DNA from: Hermodice carunculata
Lineage: Eukaryota; Annelida; Polychaeta; Eunicida; Amphinomidae
Length of the DNA stretch: 64,000 nucleotides
Assembly (NCBI GenBank): GCA_964020975.1
Contig: OZ026613.1
Span: 120,649,685-120,713,684 of the forward strand
Direction: 5' to 3'
The notes beneath the pieces were generated by a model. The model saw only the letters and a program-made list of their open reading frames with translations, was not told where the DNA came from and searched no databases. This document shows, one piece after another, positions 33,157-44,544 of this stretch (position 1 is its first letter; each line of letters starts with the position of its first letter). Made by a program: the position numbers and the translations under genes.

Positions 33157-33345
33157 CAAAGCATCATAGGTCATTGTGAGAACATAGTTCAATACTGTAG
33201 ATTAGAGAACAAAACAAGTAAAGCATCAGAGGTCAATATGAGAACATATTTCAGTACTGTAGATTAGAGAACAAAACAAATAAAGCATCAGAGGTCATTG
33301 TGAGAACGTAGTTCAGTACTGTTGACTAGAGCAAAAAACAATTGA
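33157..33345. repeat. Tandem repeat, ~60-bp unit x 3
   Basis: GCATCAGAGGTCATTGTGAG recurs with AGAGAACAAAACAA between copies. Moderately diverged. Confidence 0.9.
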
Positions 33346-33895
33346 GCATCTGCCTAATGTTTGAGAGCTCATCACTAATATACAGTCTGGCAGCCATTTC
33401 ACATCAGATGGCAGGATCATGACAGAGATGTCATGCAGATGGTGATGACGTGACCAGCAGTGTTATCTCGCCTCATAAAAGGCCTCATGCCAACTTTTGG
33501 CAGACAACTTGCACAGTTTCAGGAGATGCTGGATGAGTTTGAGGTCACATGACTCGACTATGCCACCTTTCTTGCCGTGTCTTTTGGAGTAACATCAGGC
33601 ACTTGTGATGAGACTGGTCCGTGGCTGATGAAAACCAATTAAGAACCTTAAAGCATCAATAGTCATTACATGCATTGCTCTGTTGGGGGCAGTAGATGAG
33701 GACAAATGTACAATAGAAGCCATCAATAATGACATTCTTGTCTCTCTAACCACTTTTGGCCACATCAGCTTTAATCAAGGTCTGTTTTGTGCTGAGGGTA
33801 GTGTGTTGTGTTTTTCTGTAACTGTCTATTGAAGACTTGATTTCACAGAATTCATGGATTAAGATGTCCTTAGCACAGTACAGAGATCACAGGCC
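33346..33895. other. No recognised feature
   Basis: No coding or repeat signal. Confidence 0.35.
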
Positions 33896-34178
33896 TGAAA
33901 TGTTAACCCTTGCAACTTGCACTGTATGCATGAAATGTAAACCCTTTCAACTGTCAGTGCAGGCACGAAATATTAACCCTTTCAATTCTCGTTGGACGCA
34001 TGAAATGTTAACCCTTTCAACACTGTAGGCATGAAATGTTAACCCTCTCAACTCTCACTGTAGTCATGAAATGTTAACCCTTTCAACTCTCACTATATGC
34101 ATGAAATGTTAACCTTTTGACTCTCACTGTAGGCATGAAATGTTAACCCTTTCAACTCTCAAAGGCATGAAATGTAAC
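33896..34178. repeat. Minisatellite, 35-bp unit, ~8 copies, TTAACCCTTTCA in each
   Basis: Units containing ATGTTAACCCTTTCAACTCT with length variants. The TTAACCCTTTCA core resembles the termini of the TTAA-type MITEs in this window (TTAACTCTTTCAGTGC). Confidence 0.92.
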
Positions 34179-34785
34179 CTTTTCAACTGGAAGTGTGATG
34201 TTTATAAGCCAGAATAAAATAACAAAACTGTGGGTATAGTTGAGAATACAGTCCCCATGACTGGCCTAGCTGGTTCCTGTTGCAGATGATTCCTCATGTA
34301 AGTGACCATCCTCAGCAAAGTGACGGGTCAGGAGACTAGTATTCTTGAGTCAGTCAGGGTTTTTTTTTGATCCTGTATTTATAGCCTAAGTTTGAAATGC
34401 TAGTAAAAGGGGGGAAAACATGTCTTAAAGGTTTGTTTCATATGCAAACTACAGACCAGAATATTTCCAAATGTGTAAAATGACAGAAAACTAAATTTGC
34501 TTAGCAATATAGTACAGTGCTTGGTGCTTATTCTAATGTAGGCTTCACATGAATTACGTTCAAAATGATGATTTGAAAACCTAGTTCAATGCCTGAAATG
34601 CAAAAATGGTCAAAATTTCTACACATTACAAGTACATTGACAGTATTTGAGGCAGGTTGTTGACTCCCTGTATCCCAAAGAGACCAAGCTTCAACCTCCA
34701 TTACACACTTCTGGTATTGAATATAACATCAGCTGCAGGTGTGAGGCCCAGTGTTGGCCAGTCTTCATAAATCAGGCCCATGTGA
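34179..34785. other. No recognised feature
   Basis: Unique-looking, nothing supported. Confidence 0.35.
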
Positions 34786-34968
34786 TCAGAGGCTGGGTGC
34801 TGTCCTGTGATTGGTCAGGTTGTCCATGTCATCAGAGGCTGGGTGCTGTCCTGTGATTGGTCAGGTTGTCAATGTGATCAGAGGCTTGGTGCTGTCCTGT
34901 GATTGGTCAGGTTGTCCATGTGATCAGAGGCAGGGTGATGCCCTGGGATTGGTCAGGTTGTTGGCTGT
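34786..34968. repeat. Minisatellite, 46-bp unit x 4
   Basis: Units containing GTGCTGTCCTGTGATTGGTC, each with a GATTGG (inverted CCAAT box). Confidence 0.93.
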
Positions 34969-37119
34969 GTTTCTAGGTACCAGCTGCTGGGCCTGCAGAC
35001 CTAATGATTACATTTGATGACCATATTGGATTAAATAGATCACGATTCCCAGCAATAAAGAAGGAAACAGACAGCTATTAAATGTATATTGGTTGCAGAC
35101 AGGAATGACCATGTTCTATATGGAGCCTTGTGATATTAGGAGGAGGGAGACTCACTTGCTATCAGATTCATTTGAAATGTGGCATCACTTTGTTACTTCC
35201 AGTGAGTCAAGGAAATTATGTCACTGACAATTATGTATAACATTTTCAACCGACTATGTTCCCACTGTAGGCATTTTATTCATTTTTAGGGAGATGTTCA
35301 CTTATTTGTTTAGAAAATATGAAAAAAGTTTTGATCTTAACCAAAGCCTATAGAATTTGGTCCTGTCTTGACTACTTATAATCAGGGGAAGTTTGCACAG
35401 GGCCTTATTGACTTTTTAATTTCTTCCCGATGTTGTGCCGTTTTGCCACGTAACATGCAGTGCTTGTACTTCTCACAAATTTCACTCGTTATTTAATTTT
35501 TGGGGTTTAAAATGCTATTTTATATGGGTCTTTGAGTCACAATGGACAGGGTGTGAACCAGGCATGAAGTAATCAGCCAATGCTAACATTGATACCATTT
35601 GCCTTCCAGAGTTTCTAAAAGGTCAGTTTATTTTTATGGGAATTGGTGAATGCCCTCGCAAATTTGTTAAAACTGTGCTGTTATATTCCAATTTTGCTTA
35701 GGATTTTGCAGGTCTGGACCAGTTCCTGATGAAAGGCAGCTAATTTTTGTTCAGGCAAGGTGTGTAGACATTCTTGCTGACCAGCAAGATTCCTGTTTGT
35801 GTGTGATGTAATCCTGTATTTTGTGCCGGTGGTTGGTAAATCAGGCCAAAAGTCGTTGAACATATTGCAATCGCCTTAAGGAACTTGACACAATGAACCC
35901 ATTCACCCCACCAATGGTCCAACAATGGCTGGAGGTCAAATGTCTGTTTCAATGATTTTTAAAATAATTTTTAGTGTTAATTTGGAAAAAAACAACAAAA
36001 AAAGACTGAAGGAAAATTCCAGGCAGGGCTCAAAACAATATATGTAGATCAACAGCTGTCTCCAGGGTGACACCTAATAGGCTGCAAAGAAAGCTCTTGA
36101 CTCTGCCTTAATGGAAGGGGAATGGGTTAATGTACCTTTCATGGTATCCTTTCATCCATGACTAGCAAAATATGAATAAAGCTGATGTCTTAAAACTGAA
36201 GGGAGTGTAATGCATTCAGCATGTGTACCCAAGTAAGCCAGAGCTGCTTGGCAAGGTCAAAAGACCATCAGGGTCGGCCTAAAAGAGGTTACAAAAGTTG
36301 ACAATGTGGTAAACATGACCAAAATTCCTTTTTTATCTGACAGGAAAGTGTTGCGTTCAAACATGTCGGTACACATGTACTTTAATACAAATAGGAGCAA
36401 CAGTGCTACACCTAGTTCTTAACCCAAAAGCTGAATATATATACATATTTGTACTTGTGTGTCTTTTTGTCCAGAACCACTTCCCAGTAGTCATTACCCT
36501 ACTCCGCAGTCCAAACTCGTTACTCTCCATAGGCTAACCTGTCCCTGTCTAACCTATATACATATGTAAGTACTATTGTTCATATTGCACACGTTCTTTT
36601 GTAGAATTTGACATATACATGTATACACACACACACATATGTATATGTATACACAGGCACATATATGTACAGTATATCACAGGACTGAGAGTGAGTTACT
36701 AATTTTCAGAAATAGAAGTGCAACATTTTGCATCAGACAGTAAGTGTGGCAAAGAACATTAACTTTCTGTGGTCACTTCAGTGCTTGATCAGATACCCCC
36801 ACAGCCCCATCAGATACCCCCACAGCCCCTCATCCTCAGGGACAGTCCCTGAAATTACCTGAAATTTTGACCACTTTACAGTGTTTGTCCCACATTGAAA
36901 CTGAGTATTTTCTTATATGTTCTGCTTTAAATATTCTCTGTCCATGATGTTCTCACTTAAATGTCCCTAAAATGGCATTTTGATTGTTGCTTCTCTATTT
37001 GATAGCTTTAGCACTGAGAGATTTCAGTCCTTTGAAAAGCTTTACTTTTTCAGTATATTTCAGCTCAAACATTGAGAGAGCTGATTTCTTGGAGAAGCTT
37101 TGATTTTTAACTAAACCCC
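34969..37119. other. No recognised gene
   Basis: About 2.1 kb with only short open stretches. A degenerate hairpin of the GTCAACAGC type (ATCAACAGCTGTC ... AAAGCTCTTGAC) lies at 36049-36102. CA/TA-rich simple sequence occurs at 36625-36672. Confidence 0.4.
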
Positions 37120-37520
37120 TGTAATACACCCATGTGCAGTTATTGCTCCGAAATGGATACTAGAGGTGTTGTCACAAGCACCAAAACAGGACATAAATGT
37201 ATGATACCTCCATCAGAAGCTCTTGTAAACACAACCATTTGATGTGCCTCTTAGCATGCCAGGTGTGCTATAAGCAATATGTTGGCCAAACTGGGCGGAC
37301 ACTAATGAATAGAATGCATCAGCATTTCTACTACTTGACCCAAAAGAACACCATGCAAGCTCTTGGTAGACGCTTGCAACTAACTACCTGACCACCAAAA
37401 CCCAGATCTGACTATACAAATTCTGGAGCATGTATGCACCCCCTACTTTACAGGAGACCCTCAGTTTGAGGCTTGGTCCATCAACTACGTATTGTCGAAC
37501 CATTTGGCCTCAACGTTACG
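37120..37520 (+). pseudogene. Decayed GIY-YIG endonuclease of a Penelope-like element
   Basis: The plus strand carries pieces of the endonuclease domain that nicks the insertion target. In order: a Cys-containing CSYCSEMDTRG segment (37137-37169); a central LACQVCYKQYVGQTGRTL block (37251-37304), matching the CxxCxxxYVGQT-R core of element-borne GIY-YIG domains; MHQHF after it; and LRIVEPFGLN near 37478-37508, matching the conserved P-GLN end. The pieces lie in different frames, so this is a pseudogene. No reverse transcriptase is recognisable on either side. It may be the 3' end of a canonical Penelope-like element or the 5' end of a Naiad-type one. Confidence 0.6.
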
Positions 37521-38707
37521 TTGTTCAGTCATATACATGTACTAAATTTTAAGTTCTAGTCCATCTACCTACGTACACATAGTCTATAACCAGGAAGTTT
37601 ATAGTAGGAGTTTGTGAGCTATCTTGATTACCACAACTCTTGCTTCAGTTAGGACCCCAGGTCCAGGTACAAATGTGACTATACTCACAGTCAGCTAGAT
37701 CTGTGTATTCTCATTGCCAGGATCACACAATAACACATCAATGTATCTGTTATCTTGTGTTTTATTTAATGTTTGAGGATTAATTATCATTGTCTTGAGT
37801 GAAATTCAAAAGTATTAACTCAGTGTAGATCACATGACCTAAACATTGTTATAACTAAATTGTGATGCGCATGCATCATTGATATTATTGCATTAACACG
37901 TAGACAAAATGGAATGTACGCCAGGGATGTTTGATTATTTAATTATACATCGCATATGTTGTTGAATAGCTACGATGTATGCAAACAAACATGGCTCACC
38001 AGGTCAACTTTGAAAGTGGCACCAAGGGCACATTGTTTTGTGATGAAGACCCAATTTAACATAGAATAAACAAAATCTTACATGGCTGGGGAGTGACTTA
38101 CCATTTTTCTCTCACTAGGAATCGTTGTTGATTGGAAAAATTACTTGTGACCTGCTTCACTCCTGATTTTGCCCACTAACAACAATAACTTGCGAGAAAA
38201 AAAAACCCCTCACCCTCAGCCATGTAAGATTCTCCATTTATGATGCGACAAACCAGCAGGTCTACATGCACCTGAAATTAGTTACACGTGCTTGTCCTCT
38301 CTCGGTAGATAAACATGCACACTAAGGTCGTTACGCGAGCCTGATGAGATAAACCTATCAAAAGTGGTCGCACACCTTTGACTTGAATTTGCCTTTGTAG
38401 GCCTGGTTCAGTCACTCTTTAATTTTTAAGTGCAGTGTATTGTAGCTGAACCATTGAGAGACTTAATTGCTCGGAGAGGCCTTGATTTTGAAGGGCAGAA
38501 CACATTATAAATATGGTGGGACCATTTGAAGATGTATTTCCTTTGGGGGAGTGGCAAAAGATGAATGTATAAGTTGATACAGTGGTCTGCCAGCCTCACA
38601 GAAGTAAGTCTTATCAGTGAAAATATCAACCATTCACATGTGTGGACCATGATATGACCATATTCTGACATGAATGAGGCTGGAACTGGTTCATTGTTGT
38701 TGTGGCG
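37521..38707. other. No recognised feature
   Basis: About 1.2 kb without coding, RNA or repeat signal. Confidence 0.4.
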
Positions 38708-39187
38708 GGCTTCCTGACAGTGCTGGCTTGTGATAGGATCTGCTACAGGCTTCCTGGCAGTGCTGGCTTGTGATAGGATCTGCTACAGGCTTCCTGGCAG
38801 TGCTGGCTTGTGATAGGATCTGCTACAGGCTTCCTGACAGTGCTGGCTTGTGATAGGATCTGCTACAGGCTTCCTGACAGTGCTGGCTTGTGATAGGATC
38901 TGCTACAGGCTTCCTGACAGTGCTGGCTTGGGATAGGATCTGCTACAGGCTTCCTGACAGTGCTGGCTTGTGATAGGATCTGCTACAGGCTTCCTGACAG
39001 TGCTGGCTTGTGATAGGATCTGCTACAGGCTTCCTGACAGTGCTGGCTTGTGATAGGATCTGCTACAGGCTTCCTGACAGTGCTGGCTTGGGATAGGATC
39101 TGCTACAGGCTTCCTGACAGTGCTGGCTTGTGATAGGATCTGCTACAGGCTTCCTGACAGTGCTGGCTTGTGATAGGATCTGCTACG
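38708..39187. repeat. Minisatellite, 40-bp unit x 12
   Basis: An exact 40-bp period, units containing GACAGTGCTGGCTTGTGATA. Almost no divergence; two units share GGGATAGG for GTGATAGG and two share GGCAG for GACAG. This is one of the youngest arrays. Confidence 0.97.
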
Positions 39188-39702
39188 GGATCTGCCTGTT
39201 GAAGAGGAATCCATTTAGTGCCATTTAATGAGAGTTTTGAGCATGTTGCATCACTAATTGAGCAATGCAGTGGTACTGCTGGTTTGTAAGGCTGGACAGC
39301 CTTTGATACTGCAGTCCTTTGAAGTGATAATGTATTGCATTATAGCTTCATGAGAGATGATCTCCGTCACAGCAAAATGGAACTGGAAAGGTAGAGAGGA
39401 CTCTGGTTATAGAGCGTGAAACGTGACAGGGTTTCATCCCTGCCTTGTTTCAAATAATATTCTGCAAGTGGATCAGTGTTTGAAAATGCTTCGAGAATAC
39501 CAGGGATTTAATAGATTTCTATCATATTGTGATGTGACTGGGCAAGTTAGGATGTGGCATGCTCAACAAGAGAGGATATTCAGTGTGTGCCAATGCCTAT
39601 TCTGTTTTGATTGTCATGAGATAGGAGGTAGAAAAAATGATGTGTAACTAAGGTGATGTTCATACTTCAGTGGAAACAGAGTGATTTAGGAATAGTCTGA
39701 GC
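39188..39702. other. No supported gene
   Basis: A 74-codon plus-strand open stretch at 39423-39647 has no motif and no clear splice sites; not called. Confidence 0.35.
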
Positions 39703-40306
39703 AAAATGTACAGCTGTGTGTTGAATAACTCCATATAGTCTGTGTGCAACTGTGTATTGAATAACTCTGTATAGTCTGTGTGCAACTGTGTGTTGAATAA
39801 CTCCGTATAGTCTGTGTGCAACTGTGTATTGAATAACTCCATATAGTCTGTGCAACTGTGTATTGAATAGCTCTGTATAGTCTGTGTGCAACTGTGTATT
39901 GAATAACTATAGTCTGTGTGCAACTGTGTATTGAATAACTCCATATAGTCTGTGTGTAACTGTGTATTGAATAACTCTGTATAGTCTGTGTGCAACTGTG
40001 TATTGAATAACTCCATATAGTCTGTGTGCAACTGTGTGTTGAATAACTCTGTATAGTCTGTGTGCAACTGTGTATTGAATAACTCCATAGTCTGTGTGCA
40101 ACTGTGTGTTGAACAACTCCGTATAGTCTGTGTGCAACTGTGTATTGAATAACTCCATATAGTCTGTGCAACTGTGTATTGAATAACTCCGTATAGTCTG
40201 TGTGCAACTGTGTATTGAATAACTCCGTATAGTCTGTGTGTAGCTGTGTGTTAAATAACTCTGTGTTGTCTCTGTACAGCTAAGCATTAAATAACTCGGT
40301 ATAGTC
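39703..40306. repeat. Minisatellite, 36-bp unit, ~17 copies
   Basis: Units containing CTGTGTGCAACTGTGTATTG, with CCATA/CCGTA/CTGTA variants and several short deletions. Frames stay open because 36 is divisible by three; deletions move the same peptide between frames. The right end units are the most diverged. Confidence 0.95.
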
Positions 40307-40894
40307 TGTGTGTGACAACAGAACTGTTCTGGGAACTTTGGTCACATTTTACTTTGGGAGTCCTACTGTACAGATCAACCTTTCAGTGTTTATGATTTGT
40401 ATTTGTTCGACAAGGTCTACATTAAATTCACTGGTCTATAACGGAATGTAATAATCTTTCAGGTAAAATGCATGATCCCTGTCACTGTGCATAATCCATT
40501 GTTAGGCCTGATGTTCCTCGTGTGCACACATACTTTGGGTTTTAGTTACAGGTGCCATGCATCAAGCCATGTGCTAGTGCGTGACAGATTCAGAGGAAGA
40601 TTCAGATTCTTTTATTCGACAATAAATTCAATACATTTCAGTTGTTAGGTAATAATGACAAAAATATATACAAACAAATGCAAAACAACAAATAAGAGAA
40701 ATAGTACATTATTACTACAGAGAACAGATAGTCAGGATGACCCATCCAGGGATGAAAACATCTGCTCTCGCATGGGCCACCTAAATAAATTTACTTGGTA
40801 AGTTAACACCTTGCTTCAGAACAGAGCGCCACGTGTGTTAAGACAATTAACTGACTGAGACATAGATAACATAATTACATACAAATATACTTTA

Positions 40895-41212
40895 TTAATC
40901 ATCATTACAAACAAAGCAATTGGGAATAGTGCAAGTTTCAGAGTATTGGTCTATGCAGAATCTTTTAACATATTGAGATAAACCATTGCAAGAGTGTGTA
41001 TGAATTTGGTCCGTAATATTTCTGGGAGTATCAAGGAGCAATTTGGGAATAGAATAACAAACGGACTTTTCAGTAGATATATGTTGGGGAGTAGCATTGC
41101 AGGGAATATAACGATGCCTGGTAGGATAATCATGAGTAACTGGTAAGATTACGAAAGTATTATTGAAATAAGCAGGCAATTCGTTTTTAGTGTATCGATA
41201 GACAAATTTCAA
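40895..41212 (-). pseudogene. LINE ORF2 C-terminal segment
   Basis: About 105 codons including FVYRYTKNELPAYF and HDYPTRHRYIPC, the usual 'KN-LP-YF ... H-Y-TR' region downstream of the RT domain in CR1/Jockey-type LINEs, ending in a Cys-rich CTIPNCFVCNDD. It follows the 41213-41408 segment after a frame change. Confidence 0.7.
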
Positions 41213-41408
41213 TGACTTGTTTGAATTAATCGGGGACTTTAAGAGTTTTTAGTTCTTTAAATAATGGGTCTGTATGTGCCTTATAACATGTGGAGCATAT
41301 CAAACGAATGGCCGATTTTTGTAATTTGAAGATGCGGTCACCAGCATAACCCCATGTAAGTATTGCATAGTTGACATGCGGCAAAAACAGGGGAATTATA
41401 AATTAACA
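41213..41408 (-). pseudogene. LINE RT thumb segment
   Basis: Reads PHVNYAILTWGYAGD followed by LQKSAIRLI and LFKELKTLKVPD, the conserved 'P-xxYxxxxWG ... LQKxAxRxI' block after the RT palm. A stop and frame change separate it from the following block. Confidence 0.7.
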
Positions 41409-41455
41409 ACTACAAAAGAAAGATTTGCTTGAAAGCAAATCTGTCTGTGTGTGTG

Positions 41456-42345
41456 AAAAATTTGCACAATTACAAAACTATGCAGTGTTGCAACACTTAC
41501 AATTTGAGTCCAACATGAATAAAATTGGATGGAAAGTGACCAAATTATGGCTAGGTAAAACATTCAAAAGGCAAAATGACCTTGACCTTTAGAGGTCAAA
41601 TGTAAATGAAAACTATCTGGATATCAGAAGAAATTAGAATTTGCCTGTAAAAAGTATTCTTTGTTTCCAAAATATCAGCACATCCCGCCTGCCCACATAG
41701 ACAAGTGCCCATATGAAGCTACAATTTGTGTCCAACATGATCAAAATTGGATGATAATTGGCCGAGTTATGGCTAGATGAAATTTCAAATGACAACATGA
41801 CCTGACCTTTGACCTCTGGAGGTCACATATACATTACAAAAATGTGCAGTGTTACAATATATATAATTTGAGCTCTTGAAACATGATTAAAATTGGATGA
41901 AAATTGACCGAGTTATGGCTGGATGAATATTTCAAAGCGTCCAAATGACCTTCACCTTTGACCTTTGACATGACATATGGATTACAAAAATGTTTAATGT
42001 TACAATATCTATAATTTGAGGCCAACATGATCCAAATTGGATTAAAAGTGACCGAGTTATGGCTAGATGAATATTTCAAATGGCAAAATGACCTAGACCT
42101 TTGACCTCTAGAGGTCACATGTAAATTACAAAAATGTGCAGTGTTACAGTAGCTACAATTTGTGGCCAACATGATCAAAATTCGATGAAATTGACTGAGT
42201 TATGGCTGGATGAATATTTCAAATGTACAAATGATCTTGACCTTTGACCTTTACAGGTCACATGTAAATTACAAAAATGTGCAGTGTTACAATATCTACA
42301 ATTTGGGTCCCAACATCATCATATTCGGATGAATATTTTGGAAGC
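41456..42345 (+). repeat. Tandem ~145-147 bp cores, ~6 units
   Basis: AAATGTGCAGTGTTACAATA recurs near 41840, 42133 and 42278, with diverged units before and between. Each core has AATTGGATGAAAATTGACCG and a GACCTTTGACCT box; several carry the palindrome TGACCTCTAGAGGTCA. Confidence 0.85.
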
Positions 42346-42517
42346 CAGAAGCAATTGAATTTTTTTAATTGCCCTAATTTGCATAATTTTCAAAATCTTG
42401 ACTATTCAGAATAATATACAAAACTTCACTGCAGGTGCCAGAGCCATGCAAAGTTTGAAGTTTCTAGCTTGCACGGTGTCTGAGTTTTAAGACGACACAA
42501 AAATCTGGCGGAAAGAT

Positions 42518-42521
42518 AGGA

Positions 42522-42556
<35 letters not shown>

Positions 42557-42561
42557 GAAGA

Positions 42562-42639
<78 letters not shown>

Positions 42640-42653
42640 GAGAGAGAGAGAAG

Positions 42654-42724
<71 letters not shown>

Positions 42725-42762
42725 AGAGAGAGAGATAGAGAGAGCGAGAGAGAGAGAGAGAG
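42518..42762. repeat. (GAAA)n then (GA)n microsatellite
   Basis: About ten GAAA units followed by nearly 200 bases of interrupted GA repeats. The Ser/Leu peptide on the minus strand is a by-product. Confidence 0.97.
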
Positions 42763-42805
42763 AATATTGGTAAAACAATATGTCTGTGTTCACACACAGA
42801 CATAA

Positions 42806-43066
42806 TAAAGTGTATTTGGGGAGATAGTGACGTAATCTTTTTAAGGTCCCAGTCGTTCGGGAAATTTTATTTGCAATTTTATTTACATCAGAACTCCAAT
42901 TTAGTTTTTCATTCAATGTTTCTCCCAGGAAATCGAAATAAGTAGTCCTTTCCAATCGAATACCAGTTATTTTAAGATCTATGTCTAAATCTAACTTGCG
43001 TTGTGGAAAGGAGAATAATATAAAATTTGTTTTTGACATGTTTAGGGATAACTTGGTTTGCTGCAA
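42806..43066 (-). pseudogene. LINE RT palm/thumb segment
   Basis: Contains LSLNMSKTNFILF, YFDFLGETLNEKLNW and KISRTTGTLKRLRHYLP, the standard 'N-KT-F ... FLG-LD-L-W ... KI---G-L-RLR--LP' region that follows the catalytic motifs of LINE reverse transcriptases. The catalytic YxDD lies upstream and is absent. The open frame continues past the insertion boundary into (GA)n, which is not part of the protein. Confidence 0.7.
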
Positions 43067-43111
43067 GCCATTTGTACCCTTTTTGGAGTTCGGAATTAAT
43101 TGACAGCCAGC

Positions 43112-43503
43112 ATTTTGGTGAGCCCAGGTACTCAGATTGATTCAAACACATTGTGGTGAGCCCAGGTACTTAGATTGATTCAAACACATTGTGGTGTGCT
43201 GAGGTACTCCGATTGATTCAAACACATTGTCGTGAGCCCAGGTACTCAGATTGATTCAAACACATTGTGTTGCGCTGAGGTACTCAGATTGATTCAAACA
43301 CATTGTGGTGTGCCGAGGTACTCAGATCGATTCTAACACATTGTCGTGAGCCCAGGTACTCAGATTGATTCAAACACATTGTGGTGTGCCGAGGTACTCA
43401 GATTGATTCAAACACATTGTGGTGAGCCCAGGTACTTAGATTGATTCAAATACATTGTGGTGAGCCCAGGTACTTAGATTGATTCAAAAACATTGTGGTG
43501 TGC
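43112..43503. repeat. Minisatellite, 38-bp unit, ~10 copies
   Basis: Units containing AGGTACTCAGATTGATTCAA; two monomer types (GTGAGCCC and GTGTGCCG/GTGCGCTG) are mixed. It begins just beyond the truncated 5' end of the LINE. Confidence 0.95.
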
Positions 43504-44033
43504 CCAGTTGTTGGACATGCCATTTGTCAGAAATAAAGTTAAAGTGCTTTTACTCCCCGCAAGGCGTTGTGTTGTTTGATCAAGATGTGCTGGTAATTGA
43601 TGCCCCATTGGCCTTTCAGCTGATGGGGCATTGTCATGTCAGGGTATTGTCTGCATGTGTCCAACGTACCTTCCATCTGTCTATCTGTCACCCTTGTGGA
43701 CACAATTACTTTTGTACAGATTGAGCTACTATCAGGAACTTGTGCTATAGAAGGATCTCAACAGTCTGGGTTGAGTTCAACATTCAGCGACCTTGAAGGT
43801 CACCCAGGGTTATTATATTTTCACCCTGGCTGAGGGGATCTTAAGGTGGTTCTGACTAACGTTTGTTTCGTGCTGCTGTGTCTCACCCAAGGAGGCAGGG
43901 AAAACAGCGGAACCTTTTGTACACGAAAATAAGAAATGTTATTAATTATTCCAAAAACTCAACAAGGTTACTGACTTTTGTATACGTTATAAAACAAAGT
44001 TATTTTTCCAACTAACGGGTTGATGGGTCAGGG
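43504..44033. other. No recognised gene
   Basis: A short inverted repeat ATGCCCCAT/ATGGGGCAT lies at 43600-43632. Otherwise nothing supported. Confidence 0.35.
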
Positions 44034-44268
44034 TTAACTCTTTCAGTGCAAATTTTGGACTGGGTCAACAGCTTTTCACGGCGCATTGCGCCCAATGCGC
44101 ACCAAGAAAAAAATGCTGACCTGGGATATTATCTGGAACTATAGGCATACTGATACTTGAATGAAAGGTCTTTTCACGAGGAATACGAATCTGGGATCTT
44201 AATGAAAATTCATACTAGTTTGACTCAAGCAGATTGACTTTAGTCGTGATTGGCGCTGAAAGAGTTAA
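44034..44268 (+). mobile_element. TTAA-type hairpin MITE, copy M3 (235 bp)
   Basis: TTAA (44034) CTCTTTCAGTGC at the left; GCGCTGAAAGAG TTAA (ending 44268) at the right: 16-bp inverted ends including the target. The hairpin at 44064-44120 is imperfect here (GCGCATTG/CAATGCGC core) and A-rich in its right arm. The body is about 90 percent identical by eye to M4. Confidence 0.85.
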
Positions 44269-44544
44269 TAACATAGTTATAAGATCAGGGTCAGTGCTGA
44301 TTATCAGTCTCTTGTAAAACCCAATAAAGGCCTCAGAATAGTGACTCCAAACACACAACCTCCTTTCTAACATTTGAGCACACCATTTGGTAGTGCTACA
44401 TCTCAGCCTTCTGGAAACTGCTTGGACAGGTCATGAAAAGTCACTCCTCATTATAACGTCCTTCAAATAAAGCAAAGTATTGGTTCATTCTTACATATGG
44501 CATCTGTAGGTTAAAGTATGTCTCTTTCAGGGAAGGTGTTGGCC

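Larger units (their letters stand above)
41421..42804 (+). mobile_element. Hairpin-capped element with ~145-bp cores, inserted in a LINE
   Basis: Left end: hairpin AGATTTGCTT-GA-AAGCAAATCT (41421-41442) followed by GTCTGTGTGTGTG. Middle: about six ~145-bp cores. Then a GAAA/GA microsatellite. Right end: hairpin TATGTCTGTG-TTCACA-CACAGACATA (42779-42804). LINE sequence resumes on both sides, which fixes the boundaries within a few bases. No coding capacity. Confidence 0.7.
40590..43085 (-). mobile_element. CR1/Jockey-superfamily LINE, 3' part, split by an insertion
   Basis: On the minus strand, three blocks in order match the end of the RT domain and the C terminus of a LINE ORF2: 43066-42806, 41408-41213 and 41212-40895. 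A 3' untranslated region follows and ends near 40590 in GAATCT repeats. The 5' part is missing; a 38-bp minisatellite starts about 25 bases beyond. A 1.4-kb hairpin-capped element (41421-42804) sits between the first two blocks. No full-length ORF remains. Confidence 0.75.

Noticed and set aside
39660-40287. Open frames up to 173 codons with repeated Gln/Tyr/Thr/Val peptides
   Set aside because: By-products of the 36-bp array; the same peptide appears in all three minus frames.
42426-42803. Leu/Ser-rich open frame
   Set aside because: Translation of the (GA)n microsatellite.
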